In this document: positions 15,046 through 24,406 of the stretch, piece after piece
Layout of the letters: each line of letters starts with the position of its first letter
Position numbering within the stretch: the stretch's first letter is position 1
NCBI RefSeq assembly: GCF_016862375.1
Contig: NZ_BOMV01000031.1
Span: 1 to 35,327, forward strand
Origin: Paractinoplanes rishiriensis
GTDB taxonomy: Bacteria > Actinomycetota > Actinomycetes > Mycobacteriales > Micromonosporaceae
Direction of reading: 5' to 3'
DNA length: 35,327 nucleotides
The notes under the pieces: generated by a model
The model's database searches: none
Seen by the model: only the letters and a program-made list of their open reading frames with translations
Told to the model about the DNA's origin: nothing
Program-made: the position numbers and the translations under genes

Positions 15046-17681
15046 CGGTACCACCTCAACTGGACGGGTCCGAGCAGGCCGTACGCCTGCCGGTTGGCGA
15101 TGCCGAACACGGCCGGGCTGGTGGTCCGCAGCCGGTTCAGCAGGGTCGTGGCCACCTCGACCTCGATGGTGTTGGTGCCGGCGCGCAGCCACGGGCCCAG
15201 GTCGGCGACCGGTTTCAGCACGTCGACCGGCGGCAGGAGACGGCCGTTCACCCGGACCCGGCAGGTGTCCACCACCCGGCCGAGGTCGAGCAGCGCGCCC
15301 TGGCCGGGCGGGGCCTCGATCGTGGTGCGGTACCGGCCGACGCCGGACACGTCGGCCAGGCCGGGCAGCTGCGACCAGGGCAGCAGTTCGGTGAGCGCCA
15401 GCTGATGGGTGGCCACCCCGGACGGCTGCCAGTCGTCGACCTCAAGCGTCCAGGAGGTCAGCGGTGCCGCGTCCAGCATCAGCCGCGGCGGCATCGCGCG
15501 GTGGTTGCCCGGCGTGAGTGCGATCAACATGGACTGACCCGGCGCGAGCGTCACGCGAACGCGTACCCGGGAATCGGAGCGAGTGAAGTCACTCAGCGCA
15601 ACCACCTCGCCGGTCCAGGCGTCCAGCCGGACCGGCACCGAGCGCGGCGACCGCGCGGTGAGCCAGACGTCCTGGTCGATCGGGTTGATCACCCGGTTCT
15701 CGGCGTGCCGCGCGTTGGCCAGGTAGTAGTAGTCGGTGTCGCCGTCGGTCCGGTGCACGGTCATCAGCGACGACCGCTCGTATGTCACGTCGCGCTGCAC
15801 ACCCAGGTCGGCCAGCGCCGCGGGAATACCGGCCGGCTCGGTCACCACCCGGACCCGCTCCTCGGCAAGCAGTGCGGTCATCAGCGCGCGCAGCGCCGCG
15901 GTCTCGCCGGGCAGCGCGAGGCCGGTCGGGTGGACGTCGCTCCAGTCGCCGATCACCACGGTGGCCAGGCCGGCGCGGGCCATGGCGAGCAGCTTCCGGG
16001 CCGACCGGACCGACAGCGTGTGCTCCTTGCCGTTGATCGCGTCACCGTCGAGGACGAGCGCCTTGTAGCCGGGGCCGCGCGGTGCCAACCGGCCGTCACG
16101 CACCACCGCGGCGGGCAGTGACAGCGACGCCTCGTCCACGAAACCATGCGTCCAGCCGATCGGGATGCCGTCGTTGGTCTGCCAGGGCGCGCCGAGGCCG
16201 GTCGCGGCGAACCCCTTCTGCCGGAAATAGGCCAGGTCGGCGCGGTGCCGGCCGGTGCGCAGGACCAGTTGGGTACGCGCGAACCAGCGCGCGACGTCCG
16301 GCACGTGTCCCCAGGTCGGCTGGCGCGGGCCCCACGCCTCGGCGTATCCGATGCCGGTGCCGTTGTAGGGGGAGAAGGCCGCGAAGCCCGGCCAGGCGGC
16401 ACCCGGTACTTCCCGGTACGCGAAGCCGTGCAGGACCGCCTGGTTGACGCCGCCGGCGAACACGCTGGCCATCGTCTGCACGACCTTGTTCCAGGTGGTG
16501 CTGTAGGCGCCGTTCGCATAGGCGGCGGCCTCGCAGGACAGCAGCGCGGTGCCGGCCATGTCCCGGGCCGAGGCGAGCACCCGGAAGTCGTCCAAATTCT
16601 TGAAGCCCAGCGACTCGCCCTCGGCCACGTCGAGCAGGGTGGCGCTGCGGATCGCGTCGGTCGGCAGGCCGTACGGCTGGGCCCGCAGAGTGCGGCCGAG
16701 GCGGTGCGCGAAGTCCCGGAGCGGGATCAGGTGGTGCTCGTGGTAGAGGTCGGAGAGCACCTGGTTGAGGTCGTCCCGCACGTGCCGCGACGTCTCGGAG
16801 TCGTACGCGTAAAGGTATTTGCCCTTGTTCTGCAGCACGATCGGCAGGTAGGGGCGCAGGTCGTAGCCCATTCTGCGGCGGAACTCCGCGAGCAGGCCCG
16901 GGGTCCACGGGGTGTGGCCGGTCTCGATCTCGAGGGAGTCCTCGAACAGGTCGCCCGGCACCTCGCGCAGCAGCCGCCGGATCGTGCGGGTGAGCACCAG
17001 GTCGTCCCAGCAGTCGAGGATCGCCCGGGTGCCGGCGGCACTGAAGTGGTCGACCACGTAGGAGGCCGGGACGGTGTGCGGGCCGCCCTCGGGTTGCTGT
17101 CCCGAACCCTGTTCGCGGTAGGTGAGCAGCAGCCAGTCGCCGTCCGGGACAGTGATGTCGCCCGCGGCCACGTCCTGTACCGACGCCGGGTCGAGCACAC
17201 CCGGGGTGACGACCCGGACGATCTGTCCCGGTTCCGGCGCGGTGATGCTGCCGGTGAACGGGGTCGCGGTGTGCACCAGTTCCTTGGCCGCGGCCGGGTG
17301 GTCCGGGTCGATGGTCGGCACCGCGGCCGGCCAGCTGGGCCCGATCGCGAGGTCGACGGCCAGGCCGCGGATCTTGGCCCGGCGCAGCGCGGCCTCCACT
17401 GCCTTGCGCCACGGTTCGGTGCCCCAGCCGTGCACCGCGGCGTCGAGGTCGGCGCGCACGCTGTGGTGCACGTCCTGGATCTCCACGCCGCCGAAGCCCG
17501 CGTCGGCGATCTGGTCGACCTCGCGCACGATCTCGGCCGGGTCGACCAGGCCGTGCGGCCACCACCAGCGGAACTTGGCCTTGGTCGCCGGGTCCGGGAA
17601 GCCGGGAAGGATCTTGACGGCACCGCCCGGCCAGGGCGCGGCGAAAGCCATGCCGAGGCCGAGTACCGTCCGTCGCTTCAC
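15042..17681 (-). CDS. GH106-like glycosyl hydrolase with C-terminal jelly-roll domain
   Basis: This 879-aa exported hydrolase is probably an alpha-L-rhamnosidase or related enzyme. The GTG at 17681 overlaps the preceding stop (GTGA) and gives a twin-arginine-like N terminus (KRRTVLGLGMAFAAP). The start of the TIM barrel reads FRWWWPHGLVDPAEI...GFGGVEI, typical of the GH106 and related large family. The barrel continues through LLREVPGDLFEDSLEIE (acidic residues likely catalytic), GMGYDL-type and GGVNQAVLHGF segments to about residue 620. The C-terminal part (about 760-879) is the galactose-binding-like jelly roll: RYRTTIEAPPGQGALLDLG, VRVNGRLL and AGTNTIEVEV. Family assignment rests on motif recall, so the exact specificity is uncertain. 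It is the third of four genes. Confidence 0.85.
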   Translation of the reverse strand: MKRRTVLGLGMAFAAPWPGGAVKILPGFPDPATKAKFRWWWPHGLVDPAEIVREVDQIADAGFGGVEIQDVHHSVRADLDAAVHGWGTEPWRKAVEAALRRAKIRGLAVDLAIGPSWPAAVPTIDPDHPAAAKELVHTATPFTGSITAPEPGQIVRVVTPGVLDPASVQDVAAGDITVPDGDWLLLTYREQGSGQQPEGGPHTVPASYVVDHFSAAGTRAILDCWDDLVLTRTIRRLLREVPGDLFEDSLEIETGHTPWTPGLLAEFRRRMGYDLRPYLPIVLQNKGKYLYAYDSETSRHVRDDLNQVLSDLYHEHHLIPLRDFAHRLGRTLRAQPYGLPTDAIRSATLLDVAEGESLGFKNLDDFRVLASARDMAGTALLSCEAAAYANGAYSTTWNKVVQTMASVFAGGVNQAVLHGFAYREVPGAAWPGFAAFSPYNGTGIGYAEAWGPRQPTWGHVPDVARWFARTQLVLRTGRHRADLAYFRQKGFAATGLGAPWQTNDGIPIGWTHGFVDEASLSLPAAVVRDGRLAPRGPGYKALVLDGDAINGKEHTLSVRSARKLLAMARAGLATVVIGDWSDVHPTGLALPGETAALRALMTALLAEERVRVVTEPAGIPAALADLGVQRDVTYERSSLMTVHRTDGDTDYYYLANARHAENRVINPIDQDVWLTARSPRSVPVRLDAWTGEVVALSDFTRSDSRVRVRVTLAPGQSMLIALTPGNHRAMPPRLMLDAAPLTSWTLEVDDWQPSGVATHQLALTELLPWSQLPGLADVSGVGRYRTTIEAPPGQGALLDLGRVVDTCRVRVNGRLLPPVDVLKPVADLGPWLRAGTNTIEVEVATTLLNRLRTTSPAVFGIANRQAYGLLGPVQLRWYR

Positions 17682-20600
17682 CGGGCCACGCTCAGCGTCG
17701 CCGGGACGACCGCCTGTGGGCGCAGGGTCACCGGCCCGAGCAGACCCGATGGTCGGATGCGGTTGCGCGAGTTCGCGAGGGTGTTGGTCACCCGGACTCC
17801 GATCGTGTTGGTGCCGGCGTGCAGGGCTGCGGTGACGTCGACGGTGTACGGGTGCCAGAGCGCGGCCGGGAGCGCCTGATCGTTGACGGTCACGGTGGCG
17901 AGGTCGTGCACCGTGCCGAGGTCGAGGGTCAGCCTGCGGCCGGTGAGGTCCGCGGCGGTCAGGTCGAGGGTCGTGGTGTAGGTCGCGCTGCCGGAGAAGG
18001 CCGGTTCGAAGGTGGCCCACGAGCCGAGTGGTCTTTCGTGCGCTTCCGCGCCCGCTTTCTCCAGCCGTACGTACCAAGGCCGGTCGACCGGGATGGGCGT
18101 CAGCGGGTCGTCGACCACGACCGTCCCGGCGTAGTGGCGGTGGCCGGAGACGCCGGTCAGGGGGTAGGTGCCGGGCGCGTCGGCGGTGACGGTCGCGCGC
18201 AGTTTACGGGCGTCGGCGGTGAGACTTTCGGCCGGGAGGTCGCCGCTGGTGAGGTGCGGGGCGGGCCGGGCGTGGGGCCGGATGACCACCCCCAGGGTTT
18301 CGTAGGGGCGCAGGGTGAGGGGCACCGCGCTGTCCCGATACGTCGTGGCGGTTGTCGTCTTGCCGGTGCGCGGATTCCAGATCTCCGGCACTCCGCGGGC
18401 CGGGAAGGTGGCGGTGGTGCGGACGGTCGCGGCGCTCTCGTTGTTGAGGAGGAACGCGATGTCGGCGCCGCGCTGGTTGCGCAGGACGCGGACCGCGGGA
18501 GCCGCGGGGGAGAGCGACGCGGCGGCGTGCCCGGCGGCCGCGGTGGTGAGGGCGGCCTCGTCGGGGACGAGCGTGTGTCCGACGCCGGTGAATGCGGCGG
18601 CCAGCGCGGCGTGGCGGCCGGCGGCCTCCCGCGCCGGCAGGGCGCCGACGACGATCAGCTTGCCCCCGGCCCGGACGAAGGAGGCCAGGAGGCGCGCGCT
18701 CGCCAGGTCGAGGATCGGTGTCCGGGGGAGAACGACCTGCCGGTACGCCGCCCGGCCGACCCGCAGGACGCCTCGCTGCGCTTGAGCGTGGAAGCGGGCG
18801 ATCGGGTCGCCGCTCAGGGACGAGTCGCTGAGCAGGTCGAAGTCGACCTGGCCGCGTTCCAGGGCGAAGGCGGCCTCCTCGAAGTCGTGGTCCAGCACGC
18901 GCTCGGTGTCGGTGGAGCGGGTCTGCTCGGCGGCCCGCTGCGGCTGCACCAGGGCGGTCTGCGCCAGGCTGGTGCCGCGGCCGAGTTCCATGACGCGGCC
19001 GATCCAGGCGTTGACCGCGGGCATGTCGTTCCAGAACGTGCTGCGCGGGCCGAACGGTGGCGGGAAGTTCACCGTGTTCTCGTCGGTCCACATGGCGTGC
19101 AGGAACGTCTGGTTGACGCCGCGCGCCGCCAGCGCGCCGACGGTGGCCCGCATGTAGTCCGGCGCGATGTGCCAGCCGCCGTTGCCGAACATCTCCATCA
19201 GCGCCCGCGGCTGCCCCGCCTGGTGCGCGGCCGACGCGGCGTTGCGGCCCAGCATGGTCTGCTCGCCGGCCACGTAGTCCTCGGTGATCTCGTCGCTGCC
19301 CGGAACCTGCGCCCACTGGTTGTTCTTGGCCAGGTCGCCGGTGCTGTTCATGCGGGACTGCGGCCCCTGCTCGTCGAGCAGCGGGTTGGTGATCAGCTGC
19401 AACCCGTGCCGGGCCATCCAGCCGGCCTGCCGCCGGTAGTAGTTGGTGGCCAGCAGATCATTGACCGCACGCCAGTACGCCCCGGCGGCCGGATCAAGGG
19501 CATCGGCCGCCGCGCTGTAGGCAACCCCCGGAGTCCCGCCCGCCGCCCGCACCGCGGCGGCCATTCCTGGCGAGTAGGGCAGTTGTTTGAACGGATGCGG
19601 CTGCGCGGACGCGATGAAGGGCTCGTCATCCCAGAACCCCGGTACCACGGTCCCCATGGCCCATCCGAACCGCCGGACGTATTCGCCGGGCACCCGGTCG
19701 AGGAACGCGTCGACGGCGGCGGGGTCGAGCAGATCGAGGTAGTTGCGCACGTAGCCGTTGGTGTCGTCGCTGAGGGTGGTGCCGGCGAAGACGTCGATCT
19801 GCCAGGTGCCGGGCGGCACTCGCCAGGTGTCACCGCTTAGCTCGACAAGTCGAATTTGTCCGGCAGGGGCGGTGGGGGAAGCGGAGGAGGTGGCGGGAGC
19901 GATGAGGCGGCGGGCGGCGGCTGCTGTTCGGGTGGGGAGGTGGGTTTGGTCGGTGGGGAAGGCGGACAGGGCGGTGGCGTCGGGGAAGTCGCTGGTGAAC
20001 AGGGGGGTGCCCGCGGGGGTGGTCACCGTCAGGGTGTCCCACTGGGTTCGTTGGGTGCCTTCGGCGGATACGGCTACCGGGCCCTGGGGGTAGGTGTCGT
20101 CGCTGGCGGGTGGCTGGGGCGTGTTGTTGATGCGCGGGGTGATGGTGTTGCCGGTGGCGGTGACGGTGATGGTCTGCGGTCTTGCCGGAGTGAAGCCGGG
20201 AGTGTTCACGCCGGTGGTCAGGCGGGTTCTCGTGTCGCCGTCGACGCGGTAGACGCTGGCGGCGCCCTTCTGGTCCACGTCCACCAGGTAGCGGCCGCGG
20301 ACCCACAACTGGACGCCGCCGGTGGTCAGGGTCGCCTTGCCGGTGACCGTGTAGTCCGTCCAGCCGGTGCCGTCCTGGATAGCGGCAGGGGCGGTGGCCA
20401 CGGCGGGGTCGACTATCAGGCGGCCGGCGCTCACGCTCAGGCCGCTGCTTGCCGCCAGGTCCACTGTGGTCGGGCCGGTTACCAGGCGGGTGGAGCGGAG
20501 CAGGGCCTTCAGGCGCAGGTCGGGGCGTTCCGCGGCGACGAAGCCGCCGCCCCGGCCGCTCGGGAAGTTGTTGTCGTTGAAGAGCCAGGCCTTCATGTTG

Positions 20601-20860
20601 GTGCGCTGGGCTTCGCGGAGCACGTGTTCGACCAGGTCGAACCAGTCCTCGGTGAAGAACGCGGGGCGCTGGTTGACGCCGCCGTAGGGGAACAGCACGA
20701 AGGAGTGGACGCCCTTGGCCCGCATCTCGGCCATCTGGCGGTCGGTCACCTCGGTGGTGATGGTGTTGTTCCAGTACCAGTAGATGCTCGGTCTGCTGTC
20801 CGGCGGTGGATTCTCGAACGAGGAGAGGGCCAGCACCGCGGCCAGCAACGCCTTAAGCAC
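17678..20860 (-). CDS. GH106-like glycosyl hydrolase with inserted lectin-like domain
   Basis: This 1060-aa exported enzyme is a second GH106-like protein, diverged from its neighbour. The signal peptide is short (MLKALLAAVLALSS). The barrel start reads SIYWYWNNTITTEVTDRQMAEM, with GVHSFVLFPYGG after it. Between about residues 130 and 290 a beta-sandwich is inserted (WTDYTVTGKATL, VQLWVRGRYLVDV, YPQGPVAVSAEG). It resembles the concanavalin-like modules of the 3-keto-disaccharide hydrolase or LamG type. The barrel resumes with VPGEYVRRFGWAMG and EMFGNGGWHIAPDYM, and a C-terminal jelly roll (about 930-1060) contains LTLDLGTVHDLATVTVNDQALP and AGTNTIGVRV. The start overlaps the GH78 stop by 8 bases, and the stop overlaps the next start. 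Rhamnosidase activity is an inference. Confidence 0.85.
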   Translation of the reverse strand: MLKALLAAVLALSSFENPPPDSRPSIYWYWNNTITTEVTDRQMAEMRAKGVHSFVLFPYGGVNQRPAFFTEDWFDLVEHVLREAQRTNMKAWLFNDNNFPSGRGGGFVAAERPDLRLKALLRSTRLVTGPTTVDLAASSGLSVSAGRLIVDPAVATAPAAIQDGTGWTDYTVTGKATLTTGGVQLWVRGRYLVDVDQKGAASVYRVDGDTRTRLTTGVNTPGFTPARPQTITVTATGNTITPRINNTPQPPASDDTYPQGPVAVSAEGTQRTQWDTLTVTTPAGTPLFTSDFPDATALSAFPTDQTHLPTRTAAAARRLIAPATSSASPTAPAGQIRLVELSGDTWRVPPGTWQIDVFAGTTLSDDTNGYVRNYLDLLDPAAVDAFLDRVPGEYVRRFGWAMGTVVPGFWDDEPFIASAQPHPFKQLPYSPGMAAAVRAAGGTPGVAYSAAADALDPAAGAYWRAVNDLLATNYYRRQAGWMARHGLQLITNPLLDEQGPQSRMNSTGDLAKNNQWAQVPGSDEITEDYVAGEQTMLGRNAASAAHQAGQPRALMEMFGNGGWHIAPDYMRATVGALAARGVNQTFLHAMWTDENTVNFPPPFGPRSTFWNDMPAVNAWIGRVMELGRGTSLAQTALVQPQRAAEQTRSTDTERVLDHDFEEAAFALERGQVDFDLLSDSSLSGDPIARFHAQAQRGVLRVGRAAYRQVVLPRTPILDLASARLLASFVRAGGKLIVVGALPAREAAGRHAALAAAFTGVGHTLVPDEAALTTAAAGHAAASLSPAAPAVRVLRNQRGADIAFLLNNESAATVRTTATFPARGVPEIWNPRTGKTTTATTYRDSAVPLTLRPYETLGVVIRPHARPAPHLTSGDLPAESLTADARKLRATVTADAPGTYPLTGVSGHRHYAGTVVVDDPLTPIPVDRPWYVRLEKAGAEAHERPLGSWATFEPAFSGSATYTTTLDLTAADLTGRRLTLDLGTVHDLATVTVNDQALPAALWHPYTVDVTAALHAGTNTIGVRVTNTLANSRNRIRPSGLLGPVTLRPQAVVPATLSVAR

Positions 20861-23594
20861 GGAACGTCCAGGTGCCGGGGCCCACCTCGCGGGTCAGGCC
20901 GGGCAGGCGGACCTCGGCCCGGGTGCGGGGCGGCACCGTCACGGTCAGCCGATAACCCGTCCCGGTCCGCTGCCAGGCGGTCGCTGTCACCCCGTACGGC
21001 GTCACATAGCTCCCGGAGGCACTTTCCGGCCCACCCACCACCGCGGGCGCGATCACCAGGCGGCGGAAGCCCACCGAGCCCGGTGCCTGGTCGATTCCGG
21101 TCACCCGGCGCAGAAGCCAGCCGTCCATGGCGCCGAGCATGAAGTGGTTCTGGGACTGGCCGCTGCCGCCGTCCCAGGTCTCGCCGAGCGCGGTGTTCCC
21201 GGCGCGCACCTGATAGCCGAGGCTGGGGCTGGTGGTCTGCATGGCCACCCGGTAGACGACGTCGTCGCGGCCGGCCGCGGTGAGGACCCGCAGCACCGAG
21301 GGGAACGAGATCTCGCCGATGATCAGGTGGTCGCCGGCGGCGGTGATGTGGTCGATCAGGTGGGCCAGCTGGGTTTCGCGCAGGCCGGCCGGGACCGCGC
21401 CGATGTCCAGCGCCAGCGCGGTGGCGCCCTGACCGCCGCCGCCGAACAGACCGGTCGCCGGATCGTAGTGCCGGGTCCACAGGGCGGTCGCGATCTCGTC
21501 GGCCTTCGCCCGGTAGGGGGCCGGGTCTTCGCCCAGCACCGCGGCGATCTCGGCCAGGCCGTCGGCGATCCGCCAGACGCCGAAGGTGCCGACGATGGCG
21601 CGCGGCATCGCGGGGGACTGGGTGGTGATCCAGTCGCCGAGGCCGTAGTCGTAGACGCCGTTCACCCAGCGGTCGGTGCGGCCCAGCAGGTACTGGAAGT
21701 AGCGCTGCATCGCCGGGTGGTGCTGGTCGAGCAGGCTGCGGTCGCCGTACGTGCGGTAGACCTCGAGCGGCACCCGGACCAGCGCGCCGCCCCAGTTCGG
21801 ATCGTCGCGGTAGCCGCCGGAGAGCGTGGTGTGGTCGGGCACCGTGCTGGGCACCAGGCCGGACGGCTCCTGCGCGTCCGCGATGTCCCGCACCACCTTG
21901 GCCAGCAGGCCGTGTACGTCGTAGTTGCGGGCCAGCGCGTCGAAGGCCAGGTGGTTCTGCTCAAGCCAGCCCAGCTTCTCGCGGCTCGGGCAGTCAGTGA
22001 GGATGCTCTGCATGTTGCCCTCGACCGCGCGCCGGGTCAGCCGGTGGATGCCGTCGAGGACGTCGTCCGAGGTGTCGAAGGTGCCGGCGGAGCGGTAGTC
22101 GCCCATCACCCGCAGGCCGGCCACCCGGACCGTGGCGCCGGGCGGCAGGCCGGCCACCTCGAGGTAACGGAAACCGTGGTAGCTGAACTCGGGATGCCAG
22201 GTCCGGGTGCCGCCGCGGCTGGTGAACTGGTCCCAGATCGGCGCGCCCACGTTGCTGATCGACTGGTCGACGTGGCCGCCGCGGACCGACTCGGCGGGGA
22301 AGACCCGGACCGTGGTGCCGGCCGGCGCGGTCAGGGTGATCTCGGGCAGGCCGGCGATGTTACGGCCCACGTCGAAGACGCCGGGGGAGACCTCGGTGCC
22401 GGGCAGGCGCTCGACGATCCGGACCGGCTCGCCGATCCGTTTGCTGAGCGGGCCCACCGGGTTGCCGGGGACGACCGGCTGCCAGGTGCTGCGGTCGGCG
22501 CCGGGACGGTTCCAGCCGGGGATCTCGCGGCGGGCGTCGTAGTCCTCGCCGCCGTACCAGGACGAGACCGTGGTGGGGCCGAGCGTGGTGCGCCAGGTGC
22601 CGTCGGTGACCACGACCTGTTTGCGGCCGTCGGTGCGGATGATCTCCAGGGTCGCGATCACCTGCGGGTCGCTGACCGAGCGCGCGAACTTCCGGTAGCG
22701 GCCCGCGGTGTGCAGCGCGTTGGCGGTGCCGTTGCCGACCGCGACGGCGAGCGTGTTCGGGCCGCTCCGCAGCAACCGGGTCACGTCGTGGCTCGCGTAC
22801 GTCACCCGGTCTTTGAAGTCGGTGTCGCCGGGTTCCAGCACCGTGTTGCCGATTCGCGAACCGTTGAGGCTGGCCACGTAGACGCCCAGACCGCTGACCT
22901 TGAGCCGGGCTTCGCGAATCCGGCCCGGGACGGCGAAGTCCTTGGCGAACAGGGGCAGTGCGGCCGGCAGCCAAGGCTCGGGCGGCTGCTGGCCGGTCAC
23001 CGTCTTAGCTGCCGCGAAAACCGTGTCGACAGCGGTCTGCACGGTGAAGTCGACCGGAAAGTTCGGGGTGCGGCCGTCCGGGGTCAGCGTGTCGGTCCGC
23101 GGATAGAGCACCACCTGGTCGAACGTGCGCACCTCGCCGAGATCGACGGTGAGCTGTACGGAGGCGTCCGGAGTGGGGTGCGCGCCGCTCTGGTAGCCGG
23201 CGGGATGGGACAGCAGCACGTCGTCGGCCAGCAGCGCCGGTTCCCACTCCTTGCGGACCGTCTCGGTCTCGGACGCGGTGACGAACCTGCCGCGGCCGGA
23301 CATCAGGTTGACCGCCGGGCCGGCCGAGCTGCGCACCTGCATCTCGGCGAGCTGGAGCCGGTGCACCGGGGCCGGGAAACCGTCCAGCAGCAGGCGGTTC
23401 TGCTTGTCGAGGGGATGCTCGGCGAGCGGCAGGCCGAGCCGGGTGACGTCCAGCCGGACGAACCGGGCCTGCTGCCCGGGCAGGTCGATCACCACCGGGC
23501 GGGCCGGCTTGTCGCGCAGCTGCCACTGCTCGTTGCCGATCCACGCGGCCGGACTGCCCTCGGTGGTGGCCGCAGGCGCGGGCACGCCCATCAT
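20853..23594 (-). CDS. GH78 alpha-L-rhamnosidase
   Basis: This enzyme of at least 913 aa should remove terminal alpha-L-rhamnose. The N-terminal carbohydrate-binding beta-domains (about 1-430) contain LKVSGLGVYVASLNGSRIG, the hallmark of the GH78 N-domain, and VFDVGRNIAGLPEI. The six-hairpin catalytic domain follows, with DCPSREKLGWLEQNH (about residue 533) and GETWDGGSGQSQNHFMLG (about 803), whose acidic residues are the expected catalytic pair. The C-terminal beta-domain ends in a PPRTRAEVRLPG segment. The first ATG (23594) falls inside a hydrophobic run. Nine upstream in-frame codons (I-I-A-A-T-L-L-L-S, beginning at ATC 23621) would complete a signal peptide but hold no ATG, GTG or TTG. 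The start is therefore doubtful. This is the first gene of the glycosidase operon. Confidence 0.9.
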   Translation of the reverse strand: MMGVPAPAATTEGSPAAWIGNEQWQLRDKPARPVVIDLPGQQARFVRLDVTRLGLPLAEHPLDKQNRLLLDGFPAPVHRLQLAEMQVRSSAGPAVNLMSGRGRFVTASETETVRKEWEPALLADDVLLSHPAGYQSGAHPTPDASVQLTVDLGEVRTFDQVVLYPRTDTLTPDGRTPNFPVDFTVQTAVDTVFAAAKTVTGQQPPEPWLPAALPLFAKDFAVPGRIREARLKVSGLGVYVASLNGSRIGNTVLEPGDTDFKDRVTYASHDVTRLLRSGPNTLAVAVGNGTANALHTAGRYRKFARSVSDPQVIATLEIIRTDGRKQVVVTDGTWRTTLGPTTVSSWYGGEDYDARREIPGWNRPGADRSTWQPVVPGNPVGPLSKRIGEPVRIVERLPGTEVSPGVFDVGRNIAGLPEITLTAPAGTTVRVFPAESVRGGHVDQSISNVGAPIWDQFTSRGGTRTWHPEFSYHGFRYLEVAGLPPGATVRVAGLRVMGDYRSAGTFDTSDDVLDGIHRLTRRAVEGNMQSILTDCPSREKLGWLEQNHLAFDALARNYDVHGLLAKVVRDIADAQEPSGLVPSTVPDHTTLSGGYRDDPNWGGALVRVPLEVYRTYGDRSLLDQHHPAMQRYFQYLLGRTDRWVNGVYDYGLGDWITTQSPAMPRAIVGTFGVWRIADGLAEIAAVLGEDPAPYRAKADEIATALWTRHYDPATGLFGGGGQGATALALDIGAVPAGLRETQLAHLIDHITAAGDHLIIGEISFPSVLRVLTAAGRDDVVYRVAMQTTSPSLGYQVRAGNTALGETWDGGSGQSQNHFMLGAMDGWLLRRVTGIDQAPGSVGFRRLVIAPAVVGGPESASGSYVTPYGVTATAWQRTGTGYRLTVTVPPRTRAEVRLPGLTREVGPGTWTFRA

Positions 23595-23642
23595 GCTCAG
23601 CAGCAGTGTGGCGGCAATGATGTGAGTCGATATACCCGCAGG

Positions 23643-23699
23643 CTATGGCGGGTGGCCAAATTACGTCAAGGCAAGAAAGTAATAGGCCACCCGCCGTAG
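23643..23699 (-). terminator. Long hairpin between the Pel-like operon and the glycosidase operon
   Basis: Positions 23643-23657 pair with 23685-23699 to give a 15-bp stem (core GGCGGGTGGCC with GGCCACCCGCC, one wobble). The 27-nt loop itself holds a 5-bp ATTAC/GTAAT stem. It begins 5 bp after the stop of the last Pel-like gene. It probably terminates that transcript and separates it from the GH78 promoter region. Confidence 0.7.
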
Positions 23700-23704
23700 G
23701 TGAT

Positions 23705-24406
23705 TCAGACTCGGGAGAGCGCCCGGTCGCTCACCACGCACTGCATGCCGAACTGGTGCGCCCGGCGGATCGCGAACTCGGTGAGGCCCGGTGTGTCGGC
23801 GTAGTCCAGCGCGATCAGGTCGAGCTGGAGCCGCAGCAGCTGCTCGGCGATCTGGGCGTGGAACTCCAGCACGTCCGGCGGCCAGGGCGCGTAGCCCTCA
23901 TCGGTCCACCGGGCCGAGAACGACTCGAACACCACGCCGTCGACCAGTTCGGCCAGCCGGGGCAGCATGCCGAAGCCGCGGTTCGCCAGCATGTACGCCG
24001 GTTTCGCCTCGGTCCGGATCGCGGCCACCAGGGTGAGCAGGTGCGGGACGTCCTCGGGAAAGGTGAGCTCGACGTTGAGCGTGTCCAGGAACAGGCCGTG
24101 GAACCCGGCGGCCATCGCCGCCTTGGCCTGGCCGACCACGTGCTCGACCCACCCCGGGTGTCCGACGTGGACGAACGTGCCACCCCAGTCCGGGTTTTTC
24201 TCGGTGCGCTGCCACGGGGCCGGCGGGCCGGTGTCCTCGGACAGCGTCAGGTAGCCGAGGGTCTGCACGCCCTGGTCGCTCAGGTATTTCAGCTCGCCCT
24301 CGGTGTAGAAGTCGGGCTGCAGCACCACCCGCGGATACTCGGCGAGCTCCATCAGGTGCCCGTTGCCGTAGTAGAAGCAGATCGGCGCCTTCTCGGTCTC
24401 GGTCAC
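23705..24406 (-). CDS. PelA-hydrolase-like (GH114-superfamily) protein
   Basis: This 233-aa TIM-barrel hydrolase lacks a signal peptide. It resembles the hydrolase domain of PelA, an endo-alpha-1,4-galactosaminidase type. Motifs in order are CFYYGNGHLMEL, VVLQPDFYTEGELKYLSDQGV, TLGYLTLSED, GFHGLFLDTLN, MLANRGFGMLPRL, GVVFESFSARW and LDLIALDYADTPG. The acidic residues in FLDT and FES are the likely catalytic pair. The GTG at 24406 overlaps the previous stop (GTGA), with GGGAGG 5 nt upstream. It is the last gene of the nine-gene operon. In known Pel systems the hydrolase is exported. Its apparent cytosolic location here is odd, and it might act on precursor or have another role. Confidence 0.85.
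   Translation of the reverse strand: MTETEKAPICFYYGNGHLMELAEYPRVVLQPDFYTEGELKYLSDQGVQTLGYLTLSEDTGPPAPWQRTEKNPDWGGTFVHVGHPGWVEHVVGQAKAAMAAGFHGLFLDTLNVELTFPEDVPHLLTLVAAIRTEAKPAYMLANRGFGMLPRLAELVDGVVFESFSARWTDEGYAPWPPDVLEFHAQIAEQLLRLQLDLIALDYADTPGLTEFAIRRAHQFGMQCVVSDRALSRV

Noticed and set aside
13279..15405. A 708-aa plus-strand open frame over the GH127 gene
   Set aside because: It lies opposite a gene with conserved motifs, has biased low-complexity composition and no recognisable domain.
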